A stretch of DNA of 64,000 nucleotides, from contig NZ_LR732333.1 in NCBI RefSeq assembly GCF_902506325.1, forward strand, positions 124,001 through 188,000. The letters are read 5' to 3'. Below the pieces are notes generated by a model. The model was not told the origin of the DNA, searched no databases, and saw only the letters and a list, made by a program, of their open reading frames with translations. The position numbers and the translations under genes were made by a program. Positions 36,784 to 44,703 of the stretch are shown here, one piece after another (within the stretch, counting starts at the first letter, position 1; each line of letters starts with the position of its first letter). The DNA is from Limnobacter sp. 130 (GTDB lineage: Bacteria > Pseudomonadota > Gammaproteobacteria > Burkholderiales > Burkholderiaceae_B).

Positions 36784-38034
36784 TTAAACTGCTTGTGCAA
36801 CCCACTCCACCCAGTGGCGAACATCCACTGTTGCATCGCTTTCCAAATGCCCCAAACAACCAATGTTGGCTGATGCTATGGCTTGCGGTTTGCCCGCCAT
36901 CAGGTTGGCCAGCTTGCGTTTTTTCAATTCTTTCGACAACTCAGGTTGCAGCACCGAATAAGTACCGGCTGAGCCACAACACAGGTGCGAATCGGCCACG
37001 GGTGTTAATTTAAAGCCCAGGGTGGTCAGCACGTTTTCAATTACGCCCTTGATTTGTTGGCCATGCTGCAAGGTACAAGGTGGATGAAAGGCAATGCTGC
37101 CAGGGATGCGCTGCTGCTCGATGGCGGCTTTCACCTTGGTGCCCAAGCGCGCTAGCCCGTCTGCATTTTGTTGGGTGATGAACTCGCCAATGTCCAGGGT
37201 TTTCTCGCTGACCAGTTTGGCCTTTTCCGCGTACTCTGGATCGTTTTCAAAATGGTGGGCGTATTCACGAACTGTGACGCCGCAGCCTGATGCATTCATC
37301 ACCAACGCCTCGGCCTCGCCGCTTTGCAGCAAGTTGTACCAAGCGTCGATGTTGGTTTTCATTTGAACCAGACCGCCAAGGTGGTCGTTCAAGTGAAACT
37401 TTACGGCGCCACAACAACCCGATTCCTGAATCACCATGCTTTGAATGCCCAATGCATCGAGAATCACGGATGTTGCAGAATCAATCGACGGCATCATGGC
37501 GGGCTGCACACAGCCTTTCAGCAAGATCACTTTGCGTGTATGCGCTGTGCTGGCAAAGGGCAGGGTGGGGCGTTTGGCCGGCACTTTTTTCTTGATACTT
37601 TCTGGCAGCATGCCACGCACCGCTTTGCCCATGGCCATGCCCGCTGTAAACATGGGGCGGTTGGTCATCAGCATTTTCAGGCTTTCACGGGTCAGCTTTT
37701 CAGCCATGGGGCGCTCAACACGCTCATCCACAATTTTGCGGCCAATGTCGATCAACTGGCCGTACTTCACACCGGAAGGACAGGTGGTTTCGCAATTGCG
37801 GCAGGTTAAGCAGCGGTCCAGGTGTTGCTGGGTTTTGCGCGTAACTTGCTTGCCTTCCAAGACCTGTTTGATCAGGTAAATGCGACCACGCGGGCTGTCC
37901 AGCTCATCGCCCAGAATTTGGTAGGTGGGGCAGGTGGCCGTGCAAAAACCGCAATGTACGCATTTGCGCAGAATTGCATCGGCGGCTTTGCCATCGGGGG
38001 TGTCTTTGATCCAGTCGGCGAGTTGGGTATCCAT
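36784..38034 (-). CDS. glcF: Glycolate oxidase iron-sulfur subunit
   Basis: 416 aa. Two [4Fe-4S] ferredoxin-type motifs near the N-terminus (CVHCGFCTATCPTY and CLTCRNCETTCPSG) are followed by two CCG domains (SGCCGAVKF and CCGSAGTYSV). With GlcD and GlcE it forms the membrane-associated glycolate dehydrogenase that oxidises glycolate to glyoxylate and passes electrons to quinone. It is last in glcD-glcE-glcF with gaps of 12 and 9 bases. No glcC regulator or glcB is in the window. Confidence 0.95.
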   Translation of the reverse strand: MDTQLADWIKDTPDGKAADAILRKCVHCGFCTATCPTYQILGDELDSPRGRIYLIKQVLEGKQVTRKTQQHLDRCLTCRNCETTCPSGVKYGQLIDIGRKIVDERVERPMAEKLTRESLKMLMTNRPMFTAGMAMGKAVRGMLPESIKKKVPAKRPTLPFASTAHTRKVILLKGCVQPAMMPSIDSATSVILDALGIQSMVIQESGCCGAVKFHLNDHLGGLVQMKTNIDAWYNLLQSGEAEALVMNASGCGVTVREYAHHFENDPEYAEKAKLVSEKTLDIGEFITQQNADGLARLGTKVKAAIEQQRIPGSIAFHPPCTLQHGQQIKGVIENVLTTLGFKLTPVADSHLCCGSAGTYSVLQPELSKELKKRKLANLMAGKPQAIASANIGCLGHLESDATVDVRHWVEWVAQAV

Positions 38035-38043
38035 GCGTTCTAC

Positions 38044-39120
38044 TTACAAAATGGGTGACAGGCGGTTGATGCTGAACACACCAGCCGGGTCGAATTGTTC
38101 TTTCAGGCGGCGTTGCAGTTTCAGCATGACCGCATCAGGTTGCTGGAATGCGTGCACGCGCGCGGCGTCGTTGCCTGTGCGGTACAGGGTGGCGTGGCCA
38201 CCCACGCGTTTGGCGGTGGCGCGAATTTGCTCGGCCGTTACGCCAGCATCGGCACGAAGCCAGCGCAGCCCGCTGCCCCATTCGTGCACACTTTGACCAT
38301 GCATGGCCAAATCAACGGTGGTGGGCGGCACGGCCATGCGCCACAAATCGCCTTCGGCTTTGAAGAATGCATGTTGCTGGTCGCGCACGCTGGTCCAGAA
38401 GGCTTGCGCCTGCCGGCTTTCCATTTCCTGCCCGCCCATGTTTTTGGTGGCAGCCTGTACCGCTGCGCTGGCACCGCGCAGGCGAACTGTCAGCTTACCG
38501 TTGTCGAAAAACGTGGCAGAAATTGGAAGGGGTTTCGATAGCCATTCATTGCTTTGAGCAATCGCTTTGTTCACATCCATGTCGAACTGCAGTGTGGCTT
38601 CGGCGGGCGCAACCGGCATGACCTTGATCGACAATTCGGTTGCAATACCAAGCGTGCCCATGCTGCCGGGAATTACGCGGGCCACGTCATAGCCCGCCAC
38701 GTTTTTCATGACCACACCGCCAAAGTGCAGCAGTTGACCTTTGCCATCGAGCAGGGTGCAACCCAGCACATAATCTTTCACGCCACCTTTACTCAGGCGT
38801 GCGGGTCCGGCAAGGCCGCTGACAATCGCGCCGCCAATGGTGCCGTTGTCACCGAGCCTGGGTGGTTCAAATGCCAGTTCCTGCTTTTCAGCAGCAAGGG
38901 CAGCTTCCACTTCAGCCAAGGCAGTGCCCGGCTTCACCGTGATCACCAGTTCCGTGGGTTCATATTCCACAATGCCGGCCCATTGGCGCATGTCCACTTC
39001 CTCGCCTTGCAGGGGGCCACCGTAAAAATTCTTGGTGCCGCCGCCCAACGGGCGAAGTTGTGTCTTGTTGCGGGCAGCCAGTTCAACCTGTTTGCACAGG
39101 TCATCGATAAAGTCGCTCAT
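38044..39120 (-). CDS. glcE: Glycolate oxidase FAD-binding subunit
   Basis: 358 aa, shorter than GlcD and with one FAD_binding_4 (PCMH-type) domain: RPLGGGTKNFYGG, GDNGTIGGAIVSGLAGPARL and GGVVMKNVAGYDVARV. It is the accessory flavin subunit of glycolate dehydrogenase. Encoded between glcD and glcF on the same strand, which fixes its identity despite low conservation of the family. Confidence 0.93.
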   Translation of the reverse strand: MSDFIDDLCKQVELAARNKTQLRPLGGGTKNFYGGPLQGEEVDMRQWAGIVEYEPTELVITVKPGTALAEVEAALAAEKQELAFEPPRLGDNGTIGGAIVSGLAGPARLSKGGVKDYVLGCTLLDGKGQLLHFGGVVMKNVAGYDVARVIPGSMGTLGIATELSIKVMPVAPAEATLQFDMDVNKAIAQSNEWLSKPLPISATFFDNGKLTVRLRGASAAVQAATKNMGGQEMESRQAQAFWTSVRDQQHAFFKAEGDLWRMAVPPTTVDLAMHGQSVHEWGSGLRWLRADAGVTAEQIRATAKRVGGHATLYRTGNDAARVHAFQQPDAVMLKLQRRLKEQFDPAGVFSINRLSPIL

Positions 39121-39132
39121 GATCTCGTTCTT

Positions 39133-40623
39133 TTAAAAGCGGGGAAGGTCTGCGAAAGGCACCTGGCCGCCATGCACATGCATGCGACCATATTCCGCGC
39201 AACGGTGCAGCGTTGGAATGGCTTTGCCGGGGTTGAGCAAACCGGGTTCGTCGAAGGCTTTCTTCACCGCGAAAAATGCATCCAGTTCAGCACGCGAAAA
39301 CTGCACGCACATCTGGTTGATTTTCTCGATGCCCACGCCATGTTCACCGGTCACTGTGCCGCCCACTTCCACGCACAGTTCCAGAATTTCTGCGCCGAAA
39401 TCTTCAGCACGTTTAATTTCTTCAGGCTTGTTCGCATCGAACAAAATCAGTGGGTGCAAATTGCCGTCGCCTGCATGAAATACGTTGGCGCAGCGCATAT
39501 CGTATTTCTTTTCCATCTCGGTGATGGCGTTCAAGACTTTGGCCAAACTGCGGCGGGGAATGGTGCCGTCCATGCAGTAGTAGTCGGGCGACACGCGGCC
39601 AGCAGCCGGAAATGCATTCTTGCGGCCGGCCCAGAATTTCAGGCGTTCGGCTTCGCTTTGCGACACCTTGATGGCGGTGGCACCGCAGCCGTTCAGCACG
39701 CGGGTCATTTCCGCAATTTCTTCGGCCACTTCTTCGGGTGTGCCATCGCTTTCCAGCAGCAAAATGGCCTCGGCTTCGGTGTCGTAACCTGCTTTTACAA
39801 AGGGCTCCACCATTTGGCTGGCGCGCTTGTCCATCATTTCAAGCCCGGCTGGGATAATGCCTGCGGCGATCACGGCTGCCACTGCATTGCCTGCATTGGC
39901 CACGTCGTCGAAGCTGGCCATAATCACCTGCGCCAAAGCGGGCTTGGGTACCAGCTTCACGGTCACTTCTGTAACCACAGCCAGCATGCCTTCTGAACCA
40001 ATCACCAGGTTCATCAACTCAAGGCCGGGAGCATCGGGTGCTTCGGAGCCGAATTCAACGATTTCGCCTTCGATCGTGATGGCGCGTACCTTCAACACGT
40101 TGTGCACCGTGAGGCCGTACTTCAGGCAGTGCACGCCACCGCTGTTTTCGGCCACATTGCCGCCAATGGTGCAGGCAATTTGGCTAGAAGGGTCGGGCGC
40201 ATAGTACAACTGGTGCTGGGCCACGGCCTCGGAAATGGCCAGGTTGCGCACGCCGGGTTGCACCACCGCACTACGAGATTGCACATCTACTTTTAGAATT
40301 TTGTTGAACTTGGCCATACCCAGCAAAATGCCGTGCTTGTGGGGCTGCGCACCGCCGGACAAACCGGTGCCCGCACCGCGTGCCACAACCGGTACGTTTA
40401 GTCTGTTGGCCAGCTTCAGTATTTCGATAACCTGTTCTTCGGTGTCGGGCAAGGCCACCACCATGGGCAACTGGCGAAACAGGCTTAAGCCGTCGCATTC
40501 ATAGGGTTTGGTGTCTTCTACCTCGTGCAACACAGCGTGGGCGGGCAGAATCTGGTTCAAGCCCGCGATCACTTCCGCGCGTTGGGCGGCATTCAGTACA
40601 AAGTCTTCAGTGGGCGCATTCAT
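39133..40623 (-). CDS. glcD: Glycolate oxidase catalytic FAD subunit
   Basis: 496 aa from the ATG at 40623, preceded by AAGAGG; a longer in-frame reading from 40659 is less likely. The FAD_binding_4 domain has VARGAGTGLSGGA and NVAENSGGVHCLKYG, and the C-terminal FAD-oxidase domain ends with TGEHGVGIEK and LDAFFAVKKAFDEPGLLNPGK. It carries out hydride transfer from glycolate. First gene of glcDEF. Glycolate use fits an aquatic bacterium feeding on algal exudate. Confidence 0.96.
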   Translation of the reverse strand: MNAPTEDFVLNAAQRAEVIAGLNQILPAHAVLHEVEDTKPYECDGLSLFRQLPMVVALPDTEEQVIEILKLANRLNVPVVARGAGTGLSGGAQPHKHGILLGMAKFNKILKVDVQSRSAVVQPGVRNLAISEAVAQHQLYYAPDPSSQIACTIGGNVAENSGGVHCLKYGLTVHNVLKVRAITIEGEIVEFGSEAPDAPGLELMNLVIGSEGMLAVVTEVTVKLVPKPALAQVIMASFDDVANAGNAVAAVIAAGIIPAGLEMMDKRASQMVEPFVKAGYDTEAEAILLLESDGTPEEVAEEIAEMTRVLNGCGATAIKVSQSEAERLKFWAGRKNAFPAAGRVSPDYYCMDGTIPRRSLAKVLNAITEMEKKYDMRCANVFHAGDGNLHPLILFDANKPEEIKRAEDFGAEILELCVEVGGTVTGEHGVGIEKINQMCVQFSRAELDAFFAVKKAFDEPGLLNPGKAIPTLHRCAEYGRMHVHGGQVPFADLPRF

Positions 40624-40739
40624 AGGGGTACCTCTTTGACAGCTTTCAAGCATACTCAATTATTGTATGAATGGTAATTGGTGCTTGCCCGAAGCAGTTT
40701 TGCTTGTTAGTCAAAAGTGAATTGCCGGTTTGTTTTGCC

Positions 40740-40848
40740 AACTCGGCATGGGTTACTTGTGTCGCATGTCATTGGTGACTTTTGATCTGAACTTGAAGGG
40801 TCACCGCTAGGGTTTTTTACTAACTCGACGCGTGTTACTTGTGCCGCA
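40740..40848. repeat. Imperfect direct repeat in the glcD-tsaD intergenic region
   Basis: Two 27-base copies, 40740-40766 and 40822-40848, match at 22 of 27 positions and share GTTACTTGTG with flanking AACTCG and CGCA. They are 82 bases apart. The second copy runs into the left edge of the large palindrome. No coding sequence is evident; meaning unknown. Confidence 0.6.
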
Positions 40849-41240
40849 CTGAAAACCGCTTGATCCCTTTCTGAATTTATTCTAGCTCACCGAGCTCGGC
40901 AAAAAAGCGGGCCGAGTCTCGGTGTCGGCTTGAAGCCGAACGCTGCGAATAAACTCAAACGGGGCGGTTTCCTTGAAGTGCGTCCCAAGCAATCCCACTG
41001 CCGAGTTGGCCTAAACCTCCCGTGCGCGACCACTTGCAGGTTCAGCTCCGAGTCACCGCTGGGTTCAACGCCCAATCGGCGGCGGTTTTTCGATCGCCTC
41101 GCCTTCAAGAAAACCTGCCCGTTTGAATTCAACCGCCACGGTCGGCCATGGGCCGGCACCGAGACTCGGCCCGCTCTTTTGCCGAGCGAGGTGAGTCAGG
41201 GTGAATCTCAAAAAGGGAAATACAGGTTTTCAGGCGAGAG
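40846..41240. repeat. ~400-bp imperfect palindrome with near-perfect 37-bp arms
   Basis: The 37-base segments 40888-40924 and 41157-41193 are inverted copies matching at 34 of 37 positions. Weaker inverted similarity extends outward (GAAAACC and CCCTTT blocks on both sides) and inward to a centre near 41041, so the whole 395 bases can fold back. Each 37-base arm is itself a hairpin (CACCGAG with CTCGGTG, CTCGGC with GCCGAG). ORFs of about 90-110 codons on both strands here are by-products of the palindrome. It may be a MITE-like element or a structured RNA; no target-site duplication is clear. The rest of the 700-base gap (40624-41320) holds the direct repeats and presumably the glcD promoter. 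Confidence 0.75.
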
Positions 41241-41320
41241 ATTGAAACCCAAGCCGATCGGGCTGTGAACAAGCTGACTGAGTTATCTACACCAGCAAGT
41301 GAGCAAAAGCCTGCCTCGTG

Positions 41321-42415
41321 CTAGCTGGCGGACGTTGCCAATTCGCATCGCGGCCGCGTCACCATGCCGTACTCCCGCTTCTCCAGCAGCGCCGGGTTCT
41401 CAGCCAATTGCATGGCGCCTGCAAAGGCAATCATTGCCCCGTTGTCGGTGCAAAGGCTCAGCTCGGGGAAGTAAACTTCCACTCCACGCTTGCGCGCTGC
41501 TTTCACCAACTGTTCTCGCAACAATTTGTTTGCGCCCACACCACCGGCAACAACCAATCGTTTGTGATCTTGCTGCAAGCAGGCCGCCAATGCTTTCTTG
41601 ACCAGCGTTTCAACAATTGCAGCTTGAAAACTGGCAGCCAGGTCGGCTTTGTCGGTGTCGCTGATCACCATGGTTTCAGAAGGTTGCTTAACACCTGCCA
41701 ATTTCATGGCGGTGGTGAGCACGGCGGTTTTCAAACCAGAAAAGCTGAACATGTAATCGCCGCTGTGCAACATGGGACGGGGCAACTTGAATCGCTCGGG
41801 ATTGCCGTTTTCTGCCAGTTTCGACAAGGCTGGGCCGCCAGGGTAGGGCAGGCCGATCATTTTTGCGGTTTTGTCAAAGGCCTCGCCAGCGGCATCATCC
41901 AATGTTTCGCCAAGCAGGGAATAACGGCCCAACCCTTCAACACCCATTAATTGAGTGTGCCCGCCACTAACAAGCAAAGCAGTAAAGGGGAAGGCTGGTG
42001 GGTTGGCAGAAAGCAAAGGCGATAGCAAATGCCCTTCCAGGTGGTGCACGGGAATCACAGGCAAATTGAGACCCATCGCAAGGCTGTATGCAAATGCGCA
42101 ACCCGCCATCAGGGCGCCCGGCAACCCGGGGCCAGTGGTTACTGCAATTGCGTCCACTTCTTGCAGGGTAATGCCAGCCTGGGCAAAGGTTTCGTCCATC
42201 AAGGGAATCAAACGACGAATGTGATCTCGAGAGGCCAGTTCTGGCACCACGCCGCCGTAATCGGTGTGCATTGCAATTTGAGAATACAAGGCTTGCCCTA
42301 GAATGCGCCCCTCGGTGGTGCACAGTGCCACACCTGTTTCGTCACAGGAACTTTCAAAACCAAGCACAATTTTGGGAGGGTTTGCAACGGAAGTCACTTC
42401 AGGCAGCCAGAACAA
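41321..42415 (-). CDS. tsaD: tRNA N6-adenosine threonylcarbamoyltransferase
   Basis: About 364 aa. It has the Kae1/TsaD start [15 protein letters not shown], the metal-binding histidines in [10 protein letters not shown], a GGHTQL loop, and the C-terminal [12 protein letters not shown] and [12 protein letters not shown] motifs. With TsaB, TsaC and TsaE it makes the universal t6A37 modification of ANN-decoding tRNAs. No ATG fits: TTG at 42415 has GAGG about ten bases upstream, while GTG at 42397 would give a start closer to most homologues. It is divergent from the hydrolase gene. Confidence 0.95.
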   Translation of the reverse strand: MFWLPEVTSVANPPKIVLGFESSCDETGVALCTTEGRILGQALYSQIAMHTDYGGVVPELASRDHIRRLIPLMDETFAQAGITLQEVDAIAVTTGPGLPGALMAGCAFAYSLAMGLNLPVIPVHHLEGHLLSPLLSANPPAFPFTALLVSGGHTQLMGVEGLGRYSLLGETLDDAAGEAFDKTAKMIGLPYPGGPALSKLAENGNPERFKLPRPMLHSGDYMFSFSGLKTAVLTTAMKLAGVKQPSETMVISDTDKADLAASFQAAIVETLVKKALAACLQQDHKRLVVAGGVGANKLLREQLVKAARKRGVEVYFPELSLCTDNGAMIAFAGAMQLAENPALLEKREYGMVTRPRCELATSAS

Positions 42416-42513
42416 AATTAACGCCTCATTTTAGCGTGGCTTCGTTAAGTAATTGAATCTGAAAGGCTTCAAGTGCGAGTAATAGTCAAAACATTTCAAA
42501 TCGGAGACATTTC

Positions 42514-44406
42514 ATGTTGATCGGAGTCACCAGAGTACTGGGACCCCTGCTGTTGGCGGTTGGGCTTGCGGGTTGTCTGTCGGAAACCGACCCGACAATG
42601 GTCGGCAATTCGGGCTCCAGCGGCGGCGGTGGCGTTAGTCCATCTGAAACCGAAATGCCACTGCGGGTGAAAAACCAGCAAATGGCCACTGGCCACGCGG
42701 CGCGTGTTGAGCAGGTGGTCATTCCCGCTTTTGATGGCACTGACTTGGCATTGACTGTCTATTTCCCTGAATTGGATGCCGGTGAGGCGACCCCTTTGTT
42801 GCTGCACTCCCATGGCTTTGGAGGCACCCGTGCCGCCACGCTTGATTTTGACGAAGCCGCGCAAACATCTGAAATTGGTGTTGACACCCTGCAGGTGGCT
42901 TACAACGAAAAACAGCCTGTGGCTGGCCGGGCCGGTTGGTATGTAATTTCCTATGATCAGCGCGGCCATGGCGAAACCGGCGGCAATGTCACGATTCTTG
43001 ATCCTGATTTCGAAGGCAAAGACTTCAAAACCATCCTTGACTGGGCAGAAGCCAATTTGCCCAACCTGGGCTACCGCAGCAAAGCCGGTGCATTGAACCC
43101 AGTGGTGGGCACCATTGGCCGCAGCTATGGTGGAGCGTTTCAATTAATTGGCACCGGGCTTGATTCCCGCATTGATGCCATGGTGCCCAATGGCACCTGG
43201 TACGACCTGCGTTACAGCCTGAACCCCGGCGGCGTGCCCAAAACCACCTACCTGAACGGATTGGTGGCGGGGGGCTTGGAAAGCAACCGCGGGCGTTACG
43301 ACCCCTTCCTGTTTCAGGGGCTTGTCGAGGCCAATACCACGGGCGTGGTTTCCGACGAAATTGTGAAACGATTGGGCTCGCAAGGTTCTATCTCCTATTG
43401 CGATTTGTCGGCCAACCTGCCCAGGGGCATGACGCTGAAAACCGATGTGCCCGCGTTTTTTATTCAAGGTGCTACCGATGTGTTGTTCAACCTGAATGAA
43501 GCGATTCAAAACTTTGAGTGCTATCGCAAGGTGAATGCAGACGCAAAATTGTTGTTCGTCAAATACGGGCACCTGCTCAATGCCTTGGGCGTTCAGCAAG
43601 ACCCCAACGCGGCGCTGGAAGGCACCGGTGCCAAATACGCCTTCAATGAAAGCCTGATCTGGCTGAAGACCGCACAAAACTCATGCCCCGCAGCCAATTG
43701 GGATGCGTCAACAGGCCGCTGTGTTCTTCCGCTAAAAAACATGATGTTCCAGTTTCTGGCCCAGCATTTGGTGGGCAGCAGGCAAGCCCGCTCGCAGAAT
43801 TATCTGGGTTTCGACCCAATACCATTGCCTGAAATCGCATCGGTGCTTGAAGACAGCAGAAACGATCCCACTGCGATTGAAGTGAAGTCCAATTCATCGA
43901 ACCGACCCAAACTAGAAGGTGTGCGTGCAGCTTCAGCGTTCAGTACGCCCACGCAAGTGATCGCGGGTGTGGCGGGCCTGTTTACAGGTTTAACCTCCAC
44001 ACAGGCGGCTCAACTTGCGCAGCCTGTTTATGTGGAACTGAACAATGCCAACGAGAAAGGCTGTTTTGTAGGCACGCCCAAAGCCACCGTGAAAGTGGAG
44101 CCTGTTGGCCCAGCTTCGCCCGAGTCGCCCATTGTTTACGTGGGGATTGGACTGAAACGCGCCGATGGCACGCAAACCGTGTTGCACGATCAGGTCACGC
44201 CCTTGAAGGGGTATGGCGAGAAAGCCATTGATCTGCCCGGTATTTCTGTTCAGCTCAAGGAAGGGGATTCACTCACCCTGACTATTCAGGGCTACAACCC
44301 AGTGTTTGTCAGCAGCTTTAACCGCTTGCCAGTACCCGTTACCGTCAGCGCCAGCGTGGCCTTGCCCAATCGGGTTCAAGATCCTACAGGCTTCTGCGCC
44401 CTGTAA
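42514..44406 (+). CDS. Lipoprotein alpha/beta hydrolase (X-Pro peptidase S15/CocE-like)
   Basis: 630 aa. A signal peptide ends with the lipobox G-L-A-G-C, putting the lipidated cysteine at residue 21. After a Gly/Ser linker comes an S15/CocE-type alpha/beta-hydrolase core: LLHSHGFGGTRA, YDQRGHGETGG and the nucleophile elbow GRSYGG with Ser204. FIQGATDVLFN probably holds the acid residue, and KYGHLLNALG a likely histidine. The C-terminal ~200 residues are beta-rich, like the jelly-roll of CocE enzymes. Likely an outer-membrane esterase or peptidase of unknown substrate. It stands alone before the nitrate operon. Confidence 0.85.
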   Translation: MLIGVTRVLGPLLLAVGLAGCLSETDPTMVGNSGSSGGGGVSPSETEMPLRVKNQQMATGHAARVEQVVIPAFDGTDLALTVYFPELDAGEATPLLLHSHGFGGTRAATLDFDEAAQTSEIGVDTLQVAYNEKQPVAGRAGWYVISYDQRGHGETGGNVTILDPDFEGKDFKTILDWAEANLPNLGYRSKAGALNPVVGTIGRSYGGAFQLIGTGLDSRIDAMVPNGTWYDLRYSLNPGGVPKTTYLNGLVAGGLESNRGRYDPFLFQGLVEANTTGVVSDEIVKRLGSQGSISYCDLSANLPRGMTLKTDVPAFFIQGATDVLFNLNEAIQNFECYRKVNADAKLLFVKYGHLLNALGVQQDPNAALEGTGAKYAFNESLIWLKTAQNSCPAANWDASTGRCVLPLKNMMFQFLAQHLVGSRQARSQNYLGFDPIPLPEIASVLEDSRNDPTAIEVKSNSSNRPKLEGVRAASAFSTPTQVIAGVAGLFTGLTSTQAAQLAQPVYVELNNANEKGCFVGTPKATVKVEPVGPASPESPIVYVGIGLKRADGTQTVLHDQVTPLKGYGEKAIDLPGISVQLKEGDSLTLTIQGYNPVFVSSFNRLPVPVTVSASVALPNRVQDPTGFCAL

Positions 44407-44411
44407 TCAAA

Positions 44412-44443
44412 CAGCGCACCGTTCTACGCAGAATGGTGCGCTG
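44412..44443. terminator. Inverted repeat after the lipoprotein hydrolase, terminator-like without T-run
   Basis: CAGCGCACC (44412-44420) and GGTGCGCTG (44435-44443) form a perfect 9-bp stem with a 14-base loop, six bases after the stop codon. No T-run follows, so termination is doubtful. The right arm touches the putative NtrC site, and GCACC/GGTGC are NtrC-like half sites, so it may be part of the nirB enhancer. Confidence 0.45.
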
Positions 44444-44458
44444 CACTAGTTGGGTGCC
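44442..44458 (+). promoter_or_regulatory. Putative NtrC binding site upstream of nirB
   Basis: TGCACTAGTTGGGTGCC matches the NtrC consensus TGCACTA-N3-TGGTGCA fully in the left half and at 5 of 7 bases in the right. It lies about 75 bases upstream of the sigma-54 -24 element, within the usual enhancer range. A weaker site, perfect in one half only (TGGTGCA at 44507-44513), is closer to the promoter. Confidence 0.55.
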
Positions 44459-44531
44459 AGCCGCCCAGCCCAATTTCATCCCATTTCAATAAAAACAGCC
44501 TCTTTGTGGTGCAAAACCATGTCGAAATGGC

Positions 44532-44547
44532 TGGCACGACCCTTGCA
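44532..44547 (+). promoter_or_regulatory. Sigma-54 promoter of the nirB-nirD-nasA operon
   Basis: TGGCACGACCCTTGCA matches the -24/-12 consensus YTGGCACG-N4-TTGCW at every defined position, with GG and GC exactly 10 bases apart. Transcription should start near 44558, at the base of the first ANTAR hairpin. This makes the operon dependent on RpoN and an enhancer-binding activator, most likely NtrC under nitrogen limitation. Confidence 0.88.
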
Positions 44548-44557
44548 TTGATACGGG

Positions 44558-44703
44558 TGTAGGTCGTCAACGGCGGCGATCTGCAGGTGGATTGACAGGT
44601 CTCCCACGGTTGCGCAAGTGGCCAAGGGAGTTGGACAACGGCGTCCGTGCTGCTTCGTGCAGCCGGGGGCCGTTTTTTTTTTGGGTAAATTGGGATAAAT
44701 AGT
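44558..44703 (+). ncRNA. NasT-responsive two-hairpin ANTAR leader RNA of nirB
   Basis: P1: GTAGGTCGTC (44559-44568) pairs with GGCGATCTGC (44575-44584) as ten continuous pairs, three of them G-U, capped by hexaloop AACGGC (44569-44574). P2: GGAC (44633-44636) pairs with GTCC (44643-44646) around the identical hexaloop AACGGC (44637-44642). A at loop position 1 and G at position 4 are the bases known to be read by ANTAR proteins. A further stem CTCCC/GGGAG (44601-44605/44626-44630) fills the space between. P2 shares bases 44637-44646 with the 5' half of the terminator, so the two structures exclude each other. NasT binding should favour P2 and let RNA polymerase continue into nirB. Confidence 0.87.
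44637..44682 (+). terminator. Attenuating terminator in the nirB leader
   Basis: Outer stem AACGGC (44637-44642) with GCCGTT (44669-44674), inner stem CCG-t-GCTGC (44645-44653) with GCAGCCGG (44659-44666), loop TTCGT, then ten T at 44673-44682. It ends 21 bases before the nirB ATG. Its 5' arm is the P2 hexaloop and 3' arm of the ANTAR hairpin. Confidence 0.88.

Noticed and set aside
38554-39996. 480-codon open frame on the plus strand
   Set aside because: Antisense to glcE and glcD, both with clear motifs; the His/Phe/Gln-rich product is typical of a shadow frame.
40887-41268. Overlapping open frames of 90 and 112 codons on opposite strands
   Set aside because: They arise from the large palindrome; the products mirror the inverted repeat and have no ribosome-binding sites.
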